Of a DNA stretch of 64,000 nt, positions 54,423-62,907 are shown piece after piece. The stretch is from Planococcus citreus (GTDB taxonomy: Bacteria > Bacillota > Bacilli > Bacillales_A > Planococcaceae): the NCBI RefSeq assembly GCF_003664125.1, contig NZ_RCCP01000001.1, positions 496,001-560,000 of the forward strand, written 5' to 3'. The translations under genes were made by a program, and so were the position numbers. The notes beneath the pieces are model-generated. The model searched no databases. It saw only the letters and a list, made by a program, of their open reading frames with translations, and was not told the DNA's origin. Every line of letters starts with the position of its first letter. The first letter of the stretch is position 1.

Positions 54423-54458
54423 GTTCAAGATAACAAGCTTCAAGAAGGACGGGATGAA

Positions 54459-55457
54459 TTGAAACCATTATCGCCAACAGGCGGATTTATATATACCTAT
54501 GCTTATCATCAAGACGAGAAGGATTTATGCCAATTGGAAATGCGCGCATTTTTCGGTGAAGACACTGGCGGAAAAGTCATCAAAAGCAGCCGCAACATCG
54601 CTCCAAGCCGGAGCCCATTCATCAAGGAACGAATCGAGCTCTTGTTTGAAGAAGCCGAGTTCGCGGATATTGTAAAACGGGCTGGTGGATTGGACATGGA
54701 GGATTCCACATTTAAAGTGATCTTTCCGAAAATCAACGGCTTGGAGGCGGCTGAGCAAGTGGATTTTGATGAAAAGCGTGACATGGAGCGCCAAATCGGC
54801 TTTGTCATTAAAGGAAAAGCCGATGTCCACAACCCCGATATCATATTTGGGTTGATTCCATATAATGGCCGCTGGCATTTCGGCATCTATCAATTGAGCG
54901 AGTCGGTCTGGTTCAAACATCAGCAAAAACCGCGTGAATACTCAACTGCTCTCAGCACGAAAACCGCTCGCGCCATCGCCAATATTGCCGTGCCGGATCC
55001 GAAGGGAGTTAAAGCGATCGACCCTTGCTGCGGAATCGGGACGGTGCTCGTCGAAGCTTTATCGATGGGGATCGACATCGTCGGCCGGGATATCAATCCG
55101 CTCGTCGTTGACGGTTCGCGGGAAAACATCGCGCACTTCGGCTTATCTGGATCGGTTGACTTGGGTGCGATTGCCGACATTACAGAGCAATATGACGTTG
55201 CCATCATCGACATGCCCTATAACCTGTACACCCACGCAACCCCCGATGAACAACAGGAAATCCTGAAACACGCTTTGCCGGTCACCGAAAAACTGCTTGT
55301 CGTCACCATCGAACCGATTGACCATATGATCGAACAAGCAGGGTTCACGATAATTGACCGCTGCATCGCGAAAAAGTCGTTGTTCCTGCGGGAGATTCTC
55401 GTCTGTGAAAAAATAGGGATGCCCTCTTATGCCGGGAAGAACTTTCAACAAGCATGA
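54459..55457 (+). CDS. TRM11-like SAM-dependent RNA/DNA methyltransferase
   Basis: A 332-residue methyltransferase. The C-terminal half has the SAM motif IDPCCGIGTVLVEAL, then GRDINPLVV and the catalytic DMPYNLY (in place of the usual N/DPPY). The N-terminal half (TGGFIYTYAYHQDEKDLCQLEMRAFFG...IGFVIKGKADV) resembles the substrate-recognition part of TRM11/THUMP-type tRNA guanine-N2 enzymes. The frame stays open 63 codons upstream, but I prefer TTG 54459, behind AAGGACGGGA and downstream of an extended -10. The substrate is unproven; tRNA is likely. Confidence 0.75.
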   Translation: MKPLSPTGGFIYTYAYHQDEKDLCQLEMRAFFGEDTGGKVIKSSRNIAPSRSPFIKERIELLFEEAEFADIVKRAGGLDMEDSTFKVIFPKINGLEAAEQVDFDEKRDMERQIGFVIKGKADVHNPDIIFGLIPYNGRWHFGIYQLSESVWFKHQQKPREYSTALSTKTARAIANIAVPDPKGVKAIDPCCGIGTVLVEALSMGIDIVGRDINPLVVDGSRENIAHFGLSGSVDLGAIADITEQYDVAIIDMPYNLYTHATPDEQQEILKHALPVTEKLLVVTIEPIDHMIEQAGFTIIDRCIAKKSLFLREILVCEKIGMPSYAGKNFQQA

Positions 55458-55475
55458 AATACAATGCGCGACCGT

Positions 55476-55512
55476 AAAAAATCACCCCGACAATTAGTTC
55501 GGGGTGATTTTT
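55476..55512 (+). terminator. bidirectional terminator (methyltransferase / LysM)
   Basis: AAAAATCACCCCGA with TCGGGGTGATTTTT (55499-55512), loop 8 nt. Confidence 0.92.
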
Positions 55513-55542
55513 CGCTAGCCGTCCAAACGCCTACTCCATTTG

Positions 55543-56388
55543 CTATTCCAGTTCTTGCACCGCATAGGAAACCATTTCATAGCGTTCGCCGACCCGTACG
55601 ACCGTAAATGTCAGCCTAAGATCATTGCGATCCGCCAGATGCTGGATGGGCTCGTTACCTTGGTAAAGGTTGACCGCGTAGTAATCATTGCCGACTTTCA
55701 CTTCGATCACGCGGCCGTCTGCCAGCCCGAATGGCTCTTCAGTGGTGAGTTCAAGAACTTTCCCAGTGATTTTAAGCGGCTGGAGCACTTGCAATTCTCC
55801 GCTGGGCAAAGTGATGGTGTTGCCGAATTTATTTCGCAACGTGTATTTCGTATCGCCTGACTTCACATAGTACGTTGCAGAAGTCCGCTCAATTACTCCG
55901 ACATCTGGGTACAGCGTCAAGACTTGTCCGATCATGATCAAGTCTGATGTCAAATTGTTCATTTTCTTAATGCTGTCGATCGACACGCCTGTTCGTTTGG
56001 AAATGGAGTATAAAGTATCCCCTTTGACCACTTGATAATTTCTTGCATTTAAATCTTCCTGGTTTCCGGACCATGGTTGGGTTTTATGCGGGATGGCGAT
56101 TTTTTGCCCAACGATGATTTTCGTGCTCGTCGTGAAGTTCGCCGCCATCAGCTGTTCCACCACCAAGCCATACTTTTTCGCGATGCTGTAGAACGTATCC
56201 CCTTTTTGGACAATGTAATAACTGGCCACTTCGGTAGCTGCACTGGGTGACAGGATAGGGCCTGCCGCTGCTGCGGATGAGACTAGCGCAAATGATAAGA
56301 GAACTTTAGATAGCCGTTTCTTCCCTTTCGGCGTTCGTGGCTCTTTCTGGTTGGCTGGAGGGACAGGTGTCAAATGAAGTTCAGTCAT
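55543..56388 (-). CDS. LysM-repeat cell-wall protein
   Basis: A 281-residue exported protein. A basic N-terminus (to about residue 25) and a hydrophobic segment (27-47, VLLSFALVSSAAAAGPIL) serve as signal or anchor. Two clear LysM modules follow (about 56-100, YYIVQKGDTFYSIAKKYGLVVEQLMAAN; 117-160, YQVVKGDTLYSISKRTGVSIDSIKKMN) and a degenerate third (YYVKSGDTKYTLRNKFG, about 173). The C-terminal ~90 residues form an unrecognised beta-rich domain. No hydrolase motif is seen, so it may be a wall-binding or sensor protein. Ribosome site GGGAGG. Confidence 0.85.
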   Translation of the reverse strand: MTELHLTPVPPANQKEPRTPKGKKRLSKVLLSFALVSSAAAAGPILSPSAATEVASYYIVQKGDTFYSIAKKYGLVVEQLMAANFTTSTKIIVGQKIAIPHKTQPWSGNQEDLNARNYQVVKGDTLYSISKRTGVSIDSIKKMNNLTSDLIMIGQVLTLYPDVGVIERTSATYYVKSGDTKYTLRNKFGNTITLPSGELQVLQPLKITGKVLELTTEEPFGLADGRVIEVKVGNDYYAVNLYQGNEPIQHLADRNDLRLTFTVVRVGERYEMVSYAVQELE

Positions 56389-56854
56389 TTTACCTCCCTA
56401 CTTTCCTGTTTTATTTTATATCCACCACTACTTAAGTACCCTTTTATTAAAAATAACAATCATTAATTTGTTATTATTACAGCATTTTCACATTTCGTTA
56501 TACCGTATGTAAATCTTTCACTTTCCTGACTTCTATCCATGGGGCAGTCATCAATTGCTACATTCCCCCTTAATATAAGGTGTTGGATATTTTGACATCG
56601 CCTACATCAATGGCTATCATAAAACCATAGAATTAATTCTGCTCCATAACAGGGTCAGGCCATCGTTCATGCGCGAATGTCGCCCCTTTTCCAGTGATTG
56701 ATTGTCCCATATTTTAATAATTCGGTAGAGTGAGCCAGACAATTGAGCTGGAGTAACACCAAGAGAGCGGAAGCTTCTTTTTGGTGTTTTTATTTTGCAT
56801 AATAATCCTATTTATATACTTTTTGTTGTTAACAAAGACAGAAAGGAGAATTCG
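56389..56854. other. long intergenic region upstream of the M50-like gene
   Basis: It contains the LysM gene promoter (minus strand) and, on the plus strand, an intrinsic terminator at 56755-56793 placed 60 nt before the next ATG. The ~350 nt before that terminator hold no convincing gene; the layout fits either a small untranslated RNA or a transcription-attenuation leader. Confidence 0.5.
56755..56793 (+). terminator. terminator/attenuator upstream of the M50-like gene
   Basis: AACACCAA (56755-56762) with TTGGTGTT (56781-56788), extended by GAGAG/CTTTT pairing, followed by TTTATTTT. There is no annotated gene upstream on this strand for it to end. Confidence 0.65.
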
Positions 56855-57430
56855 ATGTTCGGTTTTTCTGATTTTATTTCACTCGTGATTTCCGCTTTTA
56901 TCATACTGCCATTAACGATTCTCATAAGGGAAACGGGATATCTGATTGCCAGCGGCGTTGTCGGGGTGAAAAATCCGAGGCTGACGATCGGCTCAGGACC
57001 GCGTGTTTTTAAAATCGGGATATTCGATGTACGCAAGTACTATCAATTGTACAGTTGGTTTTCTTACGATTCATTGAAGAGAGACAATAAATTCGCTTAT
57101 ATTTTTTTATATGGGAGCCCTATCATGATGACGCTTGTTCTGGCATTGTCACTCAATGCGCTCCTTGCTAATGGCGTCCTACAGTCATTCATGACTTTTT
57201 GGGATCGATTTATTTTCTACGCTATTTTTTACCTATTGTTTGATGTGGTGCCGATGAAAATGCAAGGGGGCATGCCCAATAACGGCATGATTATTTACGA
57301 GATGCTGCGGTATGGGAAACGGATGGATTACAACGAAAGCCCTTTTATCCCTGCAACATCAGACGTGGAACAAGACCAGGAAGAGCTTATCGAGAAACTT
57401 AAAAACCAACGAAGTGAACAGGAAAAATAA
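56855..57430 (+). CDS. Inactivated site-2-protease (M50)-like membrane protein
   Basis: A 191-residue membrane protein. The N-terminal helix ends in ILIRETGYLIASGVVGVKNPRLTIGSGPRVFKIGIF, which follows the site-2 protease pattern HExxH...GV....iG.GP.l, but both histidines are replaced (R25 and Y29; E26 kept). The second M50 element, usually N..P.P.LDGG, reads FDVVPMKMQGG. It is therefore probably a catalytically dead relative that keeps the fold. About 4 TM segments and a charged C-terminal tail. ATG 56855 lies 6 nt after AAAGGAG. Function unknown. Confidence 0.65.
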   Translation: MFGFSDFISLVISAFIILPLTILIRETGYLIASGVVGVKNPRLTIGSGPRVFKIGIFDVRKYYQLYSWFSYDSLKRDNKFAYIFLYGSPIMMTLVLALSLNALLANGVLQSFMTFWDRFIFYAIFYLLFDVVPMKMQGGMPNNGMIIYEMLRYGKRMDYNESPFIPATSDVEQDQEELIEKLKNQRSEQEK

Positions 57431-57439
57431 ATACACAAA

Positions 57440-57472
57440 CAAAAAAGCCGTTGCTTTCCAACGGCTTTTTTA
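57440..57472 (+). terminator. bidirectional terminator
   Basis: AAAAAGCCGTTG (57442-57453) with CAACGGCTTTTT (57459-57470). Confidence 0.9.
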
Positions 57473-57484
57473 TATGGAAGAAAC

Positions 57485-57790
57485 TTATATCCACCAATTC
57501 CACGAAACGACGAGCGCGACGATGGAGACGACAATCGAAGCAATGACTGCCATGGAACGTTCCCTCCGGATCAACATCGAAGTAATGCCAGAGACCAACG
57601 CGACGACAAAAGAGGCAAGGGACATCAGCAGCAGAAACGACAAGAGCAGGTTATCGGACATCTCCCCCCCGAACGCCAGCGGCAACTCCTGGAATGCACC
57701 GGCAAGCGCGATGAGCAGTGCCAATAGCAGCGGGACGACCGTGAAGACAACAGATATATTGCCGAGCTTGGATTTAGGCCAGATTGTCAT
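57485..57790 (-). CDS. Small hypothetical membrane protein
   Basis: A 101-residue protein with three TM segments (about residues 12-33, 47-70 and 79-98) ending VSWNWWI. No motif is recognised. I start at ATG 57790 (MTIWPKSKLG), 5 nt after GGTGGAGG; the frame is open for 21 more codons upstream without a ribosome site. It follows the LytTR gene on the same strand by 90 nt and may be read through from it. Confidence 0.6.
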   Translation of the reverse strand: MTIWPKSKLGNISVVFTVVPLLLALLIALAGAFQELPLAFGGEMSDNLLLSFLLLMSLASFVVALVSGITSMLIRRERSMAVIASIVVSIVALVVSWNWWI

Positions 57791-57880
57791 ATCAGCCTCC
57801 ACCTTTCCCCTCGTTTTATGTTCTGCATAGTGTATTCCACTTGCCGCCCCCATTTCCTGCCGAACGAATTGTAAAAATTG

Positions 57881-58531
57881 TTAAAATCCGAGGCGGCTGC
57901 GCACTTCGGCTGTGTAGTTTTGGCTGACGGGAATCGTCGAGCCGTCACGCAAAGTCAAAACATAATTCGAAGCGACATCTTTTGCGATTTCTTCTATATA
58001 ATGCACGTTGACAATAAATGAACGATGGACGGTCAGGAAATAATCGGGCAATTGTTCTTTCAGGTTCTTCAGTGTATGGCTCGAACAATATGGATCTTCA
58101 TCTGCATAGAACCAGGTTTTCTTTTGGCTGCTTTCGATATGGGATACTTTCTCGACGGGAATCGGCCGCCAACTGTCGTCTTGCTTGCCTGTCAAAAAGG
58201 CGAGCGGCTTTTTTCTCCCTACCACATAATCGGGCGGCAAAGTGATGACCAGCACGGCATCTCGGTTGTCGATGGTAATCGGGTAGCCAATGCCGTAATA
58301 AGCAGATCCAAGAACAGCTTCTTCAACATACATCTCGACTTTGCTGCCTTCTTTTGCAACGCGTGCCGCAATGGTGCCGGATGATACTGGCTGCCCTTCT
58401 TTAATGGAGAGATCGTGGACACCGGCTTTATAGTAGATATACCGATTATCGGCTGCAACCGCGATCGATGCCTCTTTCGGAATCCAGTCCCCGATGATGA
58501 ATCCTACCTGTTCCAATACAGTGTTTGCCAT
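57881..58531 (-). CDS. LytTR-domain transcription regulator with N-terminal sensor domain
   Basis: A 216-residue regulator. The C-terminal ~100 residues are a LytTR DNA-binding domain (IPVEKVSHIESSQKKTWFYADEDPYCSSHTLKNLKEQLPDYFLTVHRSFIVNVHYIEEI). The N-terminal ~110 residues (AVAADNRYIYYKAG..GQPVSSGTIAARV..YYGIGYPITIDNRDAVLVITLP) resemble a PAS/GAF-type small-ligand sensor, not a receiver domain, so it is not a classical AgrA/LytR response regulator. ATG 58531 is chosen because an ATG six nt upstream is too near GGGG. Divergent from aceA, with LytTR-like half-sites between, suggesting control of the glyoxylate bypass. Confidence 0.8.
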   Translation of the reverse strand: MANTVLEQVGFIIGDWIPKEASIAVAADNRYIYYKAGVHDLSIKEGQPVSSGTIAARVAKEGSKVEMYVEEAVLGSAYYGIGYPITIDNRDAVLVITLPPDYVVGRKKPLAFLTGKQDDSWRPIPVEKVSHIESSQKKTWFYADEDPYCSSHTLKNLKEQLPDYFLTVHRSFIVNVHYIEEIAKDVASNYVLTLRDGSTIPVSQNYTAEVRSRLGF

Positions 58532-58650
58532 AGCCATTTCCCCTTTCAAGTCCATTCGTCCGAATATTCCGCCTCTTATCCGCCTATATCGGCTTTTGTC
58601 ATTTTTTCAGGACAGGCTGAATATTCTGTTATATATTAATATACATCAAA

Positions 58651-58674
58651 ACAAACTGTATTAATACAGTTGAT
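58651..58674. promoter_or_regulatory. palindromic LytTR-like sites upstream of aceA
   Basis: AACTGTATTAATACAGTT (58654-58671) is an 18-bp perfect palindrome. Each arm with its flank (ACAGTTGAT on plus, ACAGTTTGT on minus) fits the LytTR half-site WMMGTTNRK. A second dyad TATATTAATATA lies at 58632-58643. Confidence 0.55.
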
Positions 58675-58711
58675 TTTAAAAATATTTCTACACCGGAAAG
58701 GGATGGTTGGA

Positions 58712-60004
58712 ATGGTAAACAAACAACAGCAAATCGAGGAACTGAACAAAACATGGCAGGAAGATAAACGCTGGGAGAACATCGAGCGTCCATATACAGC
58801 GGAAGATGTTGTCAAACTCCGCGGATCAGTCATGATCGAGCATACACTCGCGAAACGCGGTGCAGATCGCCTCTACCGCCAGATTAACGAAATGCCTTTT
58901 GTCAACGCACTCGGTGCACTGACTGGCAACCAGGCAGTCCAGCAAGTAAAAGCAGGACTCCAGGCGATTTACTTGAGCGGCTGGCAAGTAGCAGCGGACG
59001 CAAACTCCGCAGGCCAAATGTATCCTGACCAAAGCTTGTACCCGGTTAACTCGGTTCCGGATGTTGTCCGCAAAATCAACCGTGCATTGCAGCGTGCAGA
59101 CCAAATCGACAGTGTCGAAAACACAGAAGGCTTCGACTGGTTCGCACCGATCGTCGCAGATGCTGAAGCTGGATTTGGCGGCCCCCTTAACGTATACGAA
59201 TTGATGAAGTCAATGATCGAAGCTGGCGCAGCTGGCGTTCACTTTGAAGATCAACTCGCTTCCGAGAAAAAATGTGGACACTTGGGCGGGAAAGTATTGC
59301 TTCCGACTCAAAACGCAGTGAAAAATCTTGTCTCTGCTAGACTTGCAGCTGACGTCATGGGCGTTCCGACACTCATCATCGCACGTACGGATGCAGATGC
59401 AGCAGACTTGATCACAAGCGATATCGATGAGCGCGACCACCAGTTCATCACCGGCGAACGCACACCGGAAGGCTTCTACCGCACAAACCCAGGCATCGAC
59501 CAGGCAATCGCCCGCGGCCTTGCTTACGCACCATACGCTGACTTGATCTGGTGCGAAACGTCCCACCCGAACTTGGAAGAAGCACAGCAATTCGCTGATG
59601 CCATCCATGCACAGTTCCCGGGCAAGATGCTTGCGTACAACTGCTCGCCTTCATTCAACTGGGCTGCGAAGCTTGACGAGGAAACCATCGCGAAATACCA
59701 AGTTGAACTTGGCAAGATGGGTTATAAATTCCAATTCGTTACACTTGCAGGATTCCATGCACTCAACCACAGCATGTTCGAACTGGCTTACGACTACAAA
59801 GACAACGGCATGGCTGCTTACTCGAAATTGCAGCAAGCTGAATTCGCTTCAGAATCAAAAGGCTACACAGCAACTCGCCACCAGCGCGAAGTGGGCACAA
59901 GCTACTTCGATGAGATCTCACAAATCGTTTCCGGCGGAACTAGTTCAACGACGGCGATGAAAGGCTCGACTGAAACCGAACAATTCCAGACAGTGAAAGG
60001 GTGA
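58712..60004 (+). CDS. aceA: Isocitrate lyase
   Basis: A 430-residue isocitrate lyase. The active-site signature KKCGHLGGK holds the catalytic cysteine C188; [10 protein letters not shown] near 90, Mg-binding ADAEAGFGG near 149 and [11 protein letters not shown] near 310 are also present. Cleaves isocitrate to glyoxylate and succinate for growth on acetate or fatty acids. ATG 58712 follows GGAAAGGG by 9 nt. aceB begins 6 nt after its stop. B. subtilis itself lacks this pathway, so its presence is informative. Confidence 0.96.
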   Translation: MVNKQQQIEELNKTWQEDKRWENIERPYTAEDVVKLRGSVMIEHTLAKRGADRLYRQINEMPFVNALGALTGNQAVQQVKAGLQAIYLSGWQVAADANSAGQMYPDQSLYPVNSVPDVVRKINRALQRADQIDSVENTEGFDWFAPIVADAEAGFGGPLNVYELMKSMIEAGAAGVHFEDQLASEKKCGHLGGKVLLPTQNAVKNLVSARLAADVMGVPTLIIARTDADAADLITSDIDERDHQFITGERTPEGFYRTNPGIDQAIARGLAYAPYADLIWCETSHPNLEEAQQFADAIHAQFPGKMLAYNCSPSFNWAAKLDEETIAKYQVELGKMGYKFQFVTLAGFHALNHSMFELAYDYKDNGMAAYSKLQQAEFASESKGYTATRHQREVGTSYFDEISQIVSGGTSSTTAMKGSTETEQFQTVKG

Positions 60005-60009
60005 TTTGA

Positions 60010-61602
60010 TTGCTGACGAAATCGAATGTACAGATTACAGGTGAAGCAGTTCCAGGCATGGAGGAGATCCTGACTCCTGAAGCGCTGGAGTTCATTGAGA
60101 AGCTGCACACTCGTTTCGACAAGCGTCGGATCGAACTTCTGGAAAAACGCCAGGTGCGCCAACAAGAACTCGATAGCGGCAAGAAGCTAGACTTCCTTCC
60201 TGAAACGAAAGAAATCCGTGAAGGGGACTGGAAGATCGCCCCCCTTCCGGAAGATATGAAAGACCGCCGAGTGGAAATCACCGGCCCGACCAACCGCAAA
60301 ATGCTCATCAACGCGCTGAACTCCGGCGCGAAGATGTTCATGGCGGACCTCGAAGACGCGACAGCGCCAAGCTGGTACAACGTCATCGACGGACAAGTCA
60401 ATTTGCGTGATGCAATTCGCCGGCAAATCGATTTTGAAATGCCTGAAACCGGCAAGAAATATGCGCTCAACGAAAAAACTGCCGTCTTGATGGTCCGCCC
60501 GCGCGGCTGGCATTTGCCGGAGAAGAACCTTCTCATCGATGGAAAGCCGACTTCCGGCAGCCTTGTCGATTTCGGACTTTACTTTTTCCATAATGCGAAA
60601 GAACTGATTGACCGCGGCACTGGCCCTTACTTCTATTTGCCGAAGCTTGAGAGCCACCTGGAAGCCCGACTTTGGAACGACGTGTTCATCTTTGCACAAG
60701 ATGAGCTCGGCATTCCGCAAGGCACGATCCGGGCGACGGTGTTGATTGAGACGATCATGGCAGCATTCGAAATGGACGAAATCCTTTACGAACTGCGCGA
60801 CCATTCTGCGGGACTCAACTGCGGCCGCTGGGATTACATCTTCTCTGTCATCAAGCGGATGCGCAACAATCCGGAATACATTTTCCCGGACCGCTCCCAA
60901 GTAACGATGACGGTTCCATTCATGAAAGCCTATACCTCGCTATGCATCAAAACCTGCCACCGAAGAGGCGCTCCGGCGATGGGTGGCATGGCTGCACAAA
61001 TCCCGGTCAAGGGCGATGACCAAGCAAACACGGCCGCTTTCAACAAAGTTGTCGAAGACAAACGCCGTGAAGTGACGGATGGACATGATGGCACGTGGGT
61101 CGCCCATCCAGGCATGGTCCAGACGGCGATGGAGCAATTCGACAAATACATGCCAACGCCGAACCAAATCGACAAACAGCGCGACGATGTCCACGTGACC
61201 GCAGAGCAGCTGGTCGAAGTTCCGGAAGGCTCGATCACTGAACAAGGCCTCCGCTCCAATATCTCGGTCGGCATCCAGTACATCGCCTCTTGGCTCTCCG
61301 GAAACGGGGCTGCACCGATCAATAATTTGATGGAAGATGCGGCGACAGCGGAAATTTCCCGCTCCCAAGTGTGGCAATGGATTCGCCATCCGAAAGGCGT
61401 ACTGGATGATGGCCGCAACGTCGACGTCAGCTTGTTCCACGAAATCATCGAACAAGAAGATGCGTTGATCAAACAAACGGTCGGCGAAGAACGCTATAAC
61501 ACCGGACACTACGCGGAAGCCCGCGAGTTGTATACAAGTCTCACGTTGCAAAGTGATTTTGCTGAATTCTTGACGCTGCCAGGGTACGAAAAACTAACCT
61601 AA
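60010..61602 (+). CDS. aceB: Malate synthase A
   Basis: A 530-residue malate synthase of the AceB branch. The TIM-barrel has [13 protein letters not shown] near 115 (Mg ligands), [10 protein letters not shown] near 160 with the catalytic arginine, and the C-terminal [21 protein letters not shown] (general-base aspartate). Condenses glyoxylate with acetyl-CoA. The start is TTG 60010 behind AAAGGG, overlapping the aceA stop region; an operon with aceA and the small gene downstream. Confidence 0.96.
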   Translation: MLTKSNVQITGEAVPGMEEILTPEALEFIEKLHTRFDKRRIELLEKRQVRQQELDSGKKLDFLPETKEIREGDWKIAPLPEDMKDRRVEITGPTNRKMLINALNSGAKMFMADLEDATAPSWYNVIDGQVNLRDAIRRQIDFEMPETGKKYALNEKTAVLMVRPRGWHLPEKNLLIDGKPTSGSLVDFGLYFFHNAKELIDRGTGPYFYLPKLESHLEARLWNDVFIFAQDELGIPQGTIRATVLIETIMAAFEMDEILYELRDHSAGLNCGRWDYIFSVIKRMRNNPEYIFPDRSQVTMTVPFMKAYTSLCIKTCHRRGAPAMGGMAAQIPVKGDDQANTAAFNKVVEDKRREVTDGHDGTWVAHPGMVQTAMEQFDKYMPTPNQIDKQRDDVHVTAEQLVEVPEGSITEQGLRSNISVGIQYIASWLSGNGAAPINNLMEDAATAEISRSQVWQWIRHPKGVLDDGRNVDVSLFHEIIEQEDALIKQTVGEERYNTGHYAEARELYTSLTLQSDFAEFLTLPGYEKLT

Positions 61603-61620
61603 TAACTGGAGGAGATCACT

Positions 61621-61749
61621 ATGAAAAACATGCAAACATTTGAGACGCGTACACGTAAAGAATGCCGGGAATGCGGTTGTGAAATCAAGGAACGCCGCGA
61701 ATCGATCATCTACGAATGCGAACGCTGCATCGCGAATAAAGACGAATAG
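61621..61749 (+). CDS. YhfH-like 42-residue zinc-ribbon protein
   Basis: A very small gene, ATG 61621 after GGAGGAG, ending TAG 61749. The protein carries two CxxC pairs (ECRECGCEIKE and ECERCIAN), as in the YhfH family of Bacillales, and should bind one zinc ion. It lies 18 nt after aceB and before a shared terminator, so it is co-transcribed with aceBA. Function unknown. Confidence 0.82.
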   Translation: MKNMQTFETRTRKECRECGCEIKERRESIIYECERCIANKDE

Positions 61750-61755
61750 ACAATA

Positions 61756-61790
61756 AAGAAGGGAGATCCATAATCGGATCTCCCTTTTCT
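61756..61790 (+). terminator. bidirectional terminator of the ace operon
   Basis: AAGGGAGATCC (61759-61769) with GGATCTCCCTT (61776-61786), then TTCT. Confidence 0.85.
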
Positions 61791-61795
61791 ATCGT

Positions 61796-62089
61796 TCATT
61801 CCTGGTTTGATGCTTCAATGCGGTAGCTTTCATCAGCTTCGATAGCGTTGAAAATATTGATATAACGCATGCCTTGCTGCGCAGGTTCTTCCGGTGCTTC
61901 CTCTTCATCGAGCACTTCCTTGAGCGGTTGCTTGACCGGCTCTTCGACAGTCGCATCGTAGTCTTCCATCAAACTTTGGAGTTCTCCGTATGAGTCGATG
62001 CCTCTCGATTCTTTCACTTTTTCAAACAGGCGGTCCGATTCGTCTTGCGTCAATTCCACATATCCGACCGTGATTCGTTGCTTTGCCAT
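61796..62089 (-). CDS. Small acidic hypothetical protein
   Basis: A 97-residue protein starting MAKQRITVGYVELTQDESDRLF at ATG 62089, behind GGAGGGG; 53 more codons are open upstream but without a ribosome site. It has a short ordered N-terminal part (1-45) and an acidic Glu/Pro-rich stretch (50-75). No TM segment or known domain. Divergent from the HAD hydrolase gene. Confidence 0.65.
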   Translation of the reverse strand: MAKQRITVGYVELTQDESDRLFEKVKESRGIDSYGELQSLMEDYDATVEEPVKQPLKEVLDEEEAPEEPAQQGMRYINIFNAIEADESYRIEASNQE

Positions 62090-62216
62090 GTCTACCCCTC
62101 CAGCTTCATCGTTTCTTTTCCATACCCTCGTGAAGAAAAGGGCTAAACATACTTGGTGAAAACTGGAGGTTTCCGCTATGATGGAAACAGCAGGAAAATG
62201 AAAGTGGAGGGATTCT

Positions 62217-62876
62217 ATGCGCGTCGCCATATTCGATTTCGATGGCACTTTATATGCAAAAGAGACATTTCAATTGATGATGAACCATTTAAAGAACCAC
62301 CCGATCCACAGCCGCAGATACCGTAAATTTTACCGTGCCATCATGCCGCCATATATCGGCCATAAACTGAAAATCTACCCGGAAGCGAAAATGAGGGCTC
62401 GTTCCGTCCAGGCCTACCTCGCCGCACTCGAGACTTTTTCCAAACAAGAACTGGAAGAATACTTCGGCGAAATCGCCGAACTCATGCACGATGATTTCAA
62501 CCACGAAGTCGTCGAGCGCCTAAAGCAGCACGTCTCCAACGAAGACTATTGCATGCTCGTCTCCGGCGCATTTACGCCGCTCTTGCATGCCGTAACGAAG
62601 GAATTGCCGATTGAGAAAATCATCGGTACAGAAGTTCCTTATGAAGCAGATATTCTTGCACACAGAACACCTGTTATCCATATCCAGGGGCCGCTCAAAA
62701 CCGAAAAGATCTTGGAAGCACTTGGCGATCAAGCAATCGATTGGAAAAACAGCTATGCCTACGGCGACAGCCTGTCAGATGTACCTGTACTGGAACTTGT
62801 CGGCAATCCCGTCGCTGTTCGTCCCGAACCGCGACTGCGAACACTCGCCTCTGAACGTAATTGGGAAATTATTTAA
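62217..62876 (+). CDS. HAD-IB family phosphatase (SerB-like)
   Basis: A 219-residue HAD hydrolase. Motif I FDFDGTLY at residue 6 (nucleophile D8, acid D10), motif II VSGAFTPLL near 120, motif III with K near 160 and motif IV YGDSLSDVPVLELVG near 182. The helical cap (about 20-100) is of the phosphoserine-phosphatase IB type. Substrate unknown. Ribosome site GGAGGG. Confidence 0.87.
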   Translation: MRVAIFDFDGTLYAKETFQLMMNHLKNHPIHSRRYRKFYRAIMPPYIGHKLKIYPEAKMRARSVQAYLAALETFSKQELEEYFGEIAELMHDDFNHEVVERLKQHVSNEDYCMLVSGAFTPLLHAVTKELPIEKIIGTEVPYEADILAHRTPVIHIQGPLKTEKILEALGDQAIDWKNSYAYGDSLSDVPVLELVGNPVAVRPEPRLRTLASERNWEII

Positions 62877-62907
62877 AAAAGAATCGCACATAGCGATTCT
62901 TTTTTTA
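62875..62907 (+). terminator. bidirectional terminator (HAD / ABC permease)
   Basis: AGAATCGC-acata-GCGATTCT (62880-62900) with A and T runs outside. Confidence 0.9.

Noticed and set aside
54270-54458. 63-residue N-terminal extension of the TRM11-like methyltransferase
   Set aside because: The extension is unrelated to the family, has no ribosome site, and contains an extended -10 promoter just before the TTG start at 54459.
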